Assembly (NCBI GenBank): GCA_037443545.1
Contig: JBBIOD010000004.1
Span: 24,326-88,325 of the forward strand
DNA from: JASEGV01 sp037443545
Lineage (GTDB): Bacteria > Bacteroidota > Ignavibacteria > UBA10030 > BY39
Direction: 5' to 3'
DNA length: 64,000 nucleotides
Shown here: piece by piece, positions 63,102 through 64,000 of the stretch
Position numbering within the stretch: the first letter of the stretch is position 1
Layout: every line of letters starts with the position of its first letter
The notes under the pieces: model-generated
Databases searched by the model: none
The model's input: only the letters and a program-made list of their open reading frames with translations
Told to the model about the DNA's origin: nothing
Made by a program: the position numbers and the translations under genes

Positions 63102-63881
63102 TCACAAATGTTTGTTAATGGTTACATCACCGGAAAATAATTTTATCTCGTTTTCCTCAGATTTTAGTATTAAACTGCCGTCTGAGTCAATCCGTAGAGC
63201 TTTGCCGTTTATTTGCTTCTCAAAATAAGAAACTGATATTTCTTTTCCAAACATCTTGCATCTACTCATCCAATCTTTTAAATACTCATCGGTCTCATTT
63301 TGTATAAATTTGAAATACATATCTTCAGACCGCTTTAGAATTTCGACTAACAAATATATTCTGTCGATTGTTTTTCCCAACTCGTTCTTTAAGGAGGTAG
63401 CCGTTAATCTAATTCCAGCAGGAAATAATTCCTGATTAACATTCAAGCCGATACCTACAATGATACGATTTATTTTATGAGTGGACGTTGATTCAATCAG
63501 AATCCCGCAAGTTTTTTTTCCGTTAATCAAAATATCGTTGGGCCACTTACACTCAACCTCCAAACTTGTAACAACCTCGATTGCTTTTGCAACAGCAGAG
63601 GCGGTAAGCAGCGGCAGTAACCCGATTTTATCCACCGCCGATTCAGGTTTTAAAAGAATTGAAAAAGTAAGATTTCTTTCTTTCTGGCTTTCCCACTTAC
63701 GATCGAATCTACCGCGTCCACCGGTCTGCTCTTCAGCGATTATAATCATTCCGTTTTTTGCATCAGCATCCGAAAGGGTTTTTGCATAAGTATTGCTGGA
63801 GTCGATGGTCTCGAATGAAACAATATCTTTACCTATCAATTTGGTTGTTAAATTATTTAATATTTTATCTTTGTCAATCAT
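63102..63881 (-). CDS. birA: Biotin-[acetyl-CoA-carboxylase] ligase
   Basis: 259 residues. Activates biotin and attaches it to carrier Lys. Motifs: SSNTYAKTL, EEQTGGRGRFDRKWES (biotinyl-AMP loop), CKWPNDILINGKKTCGILIES and VGIGLNVNQ. There is no N-terminal HTH, so it is not a repressor. A C-terminal SH3-like domain follows (about 215-255). First gene of a birA-coaX pair. Confidence 0.95.
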   Translation of the reverse strand: MIDKDKILNNLTTKLIGKDIVSFETIDSSNTYAKTLSDADAKNGMIIIAEEQTGGRGRFDRKWESQKERNLTFSILLKPESAVDKIGLLPLLTASAVAKAIEVVTSLEVECKWPNDILINGKKTCGILIESTSTHKINRIIVGIGLNVNQELFPAGIRLTATSLKNELGKTIDRIYLLVEILKRSEDMYFKFIQNETDEYLKDWMSRCKMFGKEISVSYFEKQINGKALRIDSDGSLILKSEENEIKLFSGDVTINKHL

Positions 63882-63892
63882 AAATCACATTG

Positions 63893-63921
63893 ATTATACC
63901 AAAATAGGATTTGAAAAACAA
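63893..63921 (-). promoter_or_regulatory. Promoter of birA-coaX
   Basis: Minus strand: TTGTTT (63921-63916), 17-bp spacer, TATAAT (63898-63893). About 12-15 nt from the ATG, so a very short leader. Confidence 0.6.
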
Positions 63922-63976
63922 CGATAATTTTTTCTGCCCCAAAACAAATATTTCATACACATCTGCCATTTTTTGT

Positions 63977-63997
63977 TTCGGTATTCATATTACGGCA
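63977..63997 (-). repeat. Possible start of another 7-bp repeat array
   Basis: TTCGGTA, TTCATAT, TACGGCA in register. The reverse complement contains GAATACCGAA, identical to ten bases at 49889-49898 and 50940-50949. Only three units are visible before the window ends. Confidence 0.35.
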
Positions 63998-64000
63998 CTA

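Noticed and set aside
1..64000. tRNA, rRNA, CRISPR arrays, transposases, riboswitches
   Set aside because: Looked for in every gap; none seen.

Overview
The window is a 64 kb, AT-rich bacterial chromosome segment. Gene content and surface-protein style point to the Bacteroidota/Ignavibacteria (FCB) side of the tree. One glycoside hydrolase ends in a type IX secretion (Por) sorting domain with a QNYPNP start. There are many outer-membrane barrels, lamin-tail/CARDB adhesin-like proteins and a Y_Y_Y-type sensor kinase. The assignment is inference: no rRNA or tRNA gene was seen. The left edge cuts a gene; the right edge falls in non-coding DNA.

Layout. 1-11.5 kb: 3' part of a glycogen-debranching enzyme, a DUF5916 outer-membrane protein, a secreted protein of unknown function, acetate kinase, and a two-gene unit of an Omp85-like barrel plus a protein built of four copies of an unrecognised ~115-residue repeat. 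11.9-15.2 kb: aconitase-isocitrate dehydrogenase operon (TCA cycle). 15.4-18.7 kb: TPR protein, DUF3467 protein and GH57 glucan branching enzyme. 18.8-22.2 kb: large lipoprotein-like protein and DUF5723 outer-membrane protein. 22.2-26.8 kb: branched-chain aminotransferase, a GNAT-fold protein, a serine-palmitoyltransferase-like alpha-oxoamine synthase and a divergent NAD-dependent epimerase, which together look like a ceramide-synthesis cluster. 26.9-33.2 kb: an M28 peptidase with a beta-propeller inserted in its catalytic domain, and a triple lamin-tail protein. 33.3-33.8 kb: a decayed DNA methyltransferase.

33.8-41.3 kb is a seven-gene leftward operon, yggS-divIVA-punA-ileS-dksA-lspA-rluD. 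41.4-46.7 kb holds a Tat-exported asparaginase, a GH5 enzyme with a T9SS tail, a TPR-like protein, a DMT transporter, TrmH and a redoxin. 46.9-58.3 kb has a small protein and the nuo operon (nuoA-B-C-D-H-I-J-K-L-M-N, without nuoEFG). That operon is interrupted by a frameshifted four-helix-bundle (IVS-type) gene and by arrays of degenerate 7-bp repeats. 58.4-63.9 kb: a LuxR-type two-component pair, a PAS hybrid kinase, then coaX and birA leftward.

Regulatory reading. Many upstream gaps carry TTGnnn-N17-TAnnnT promoters with an exact 17-bp spacer, including three divergent pairs. Intrinsic terminators are clear after ackA, icd, the redoxin gene and nuoN. All functions are read from sequence by family recognition; no searches were run.
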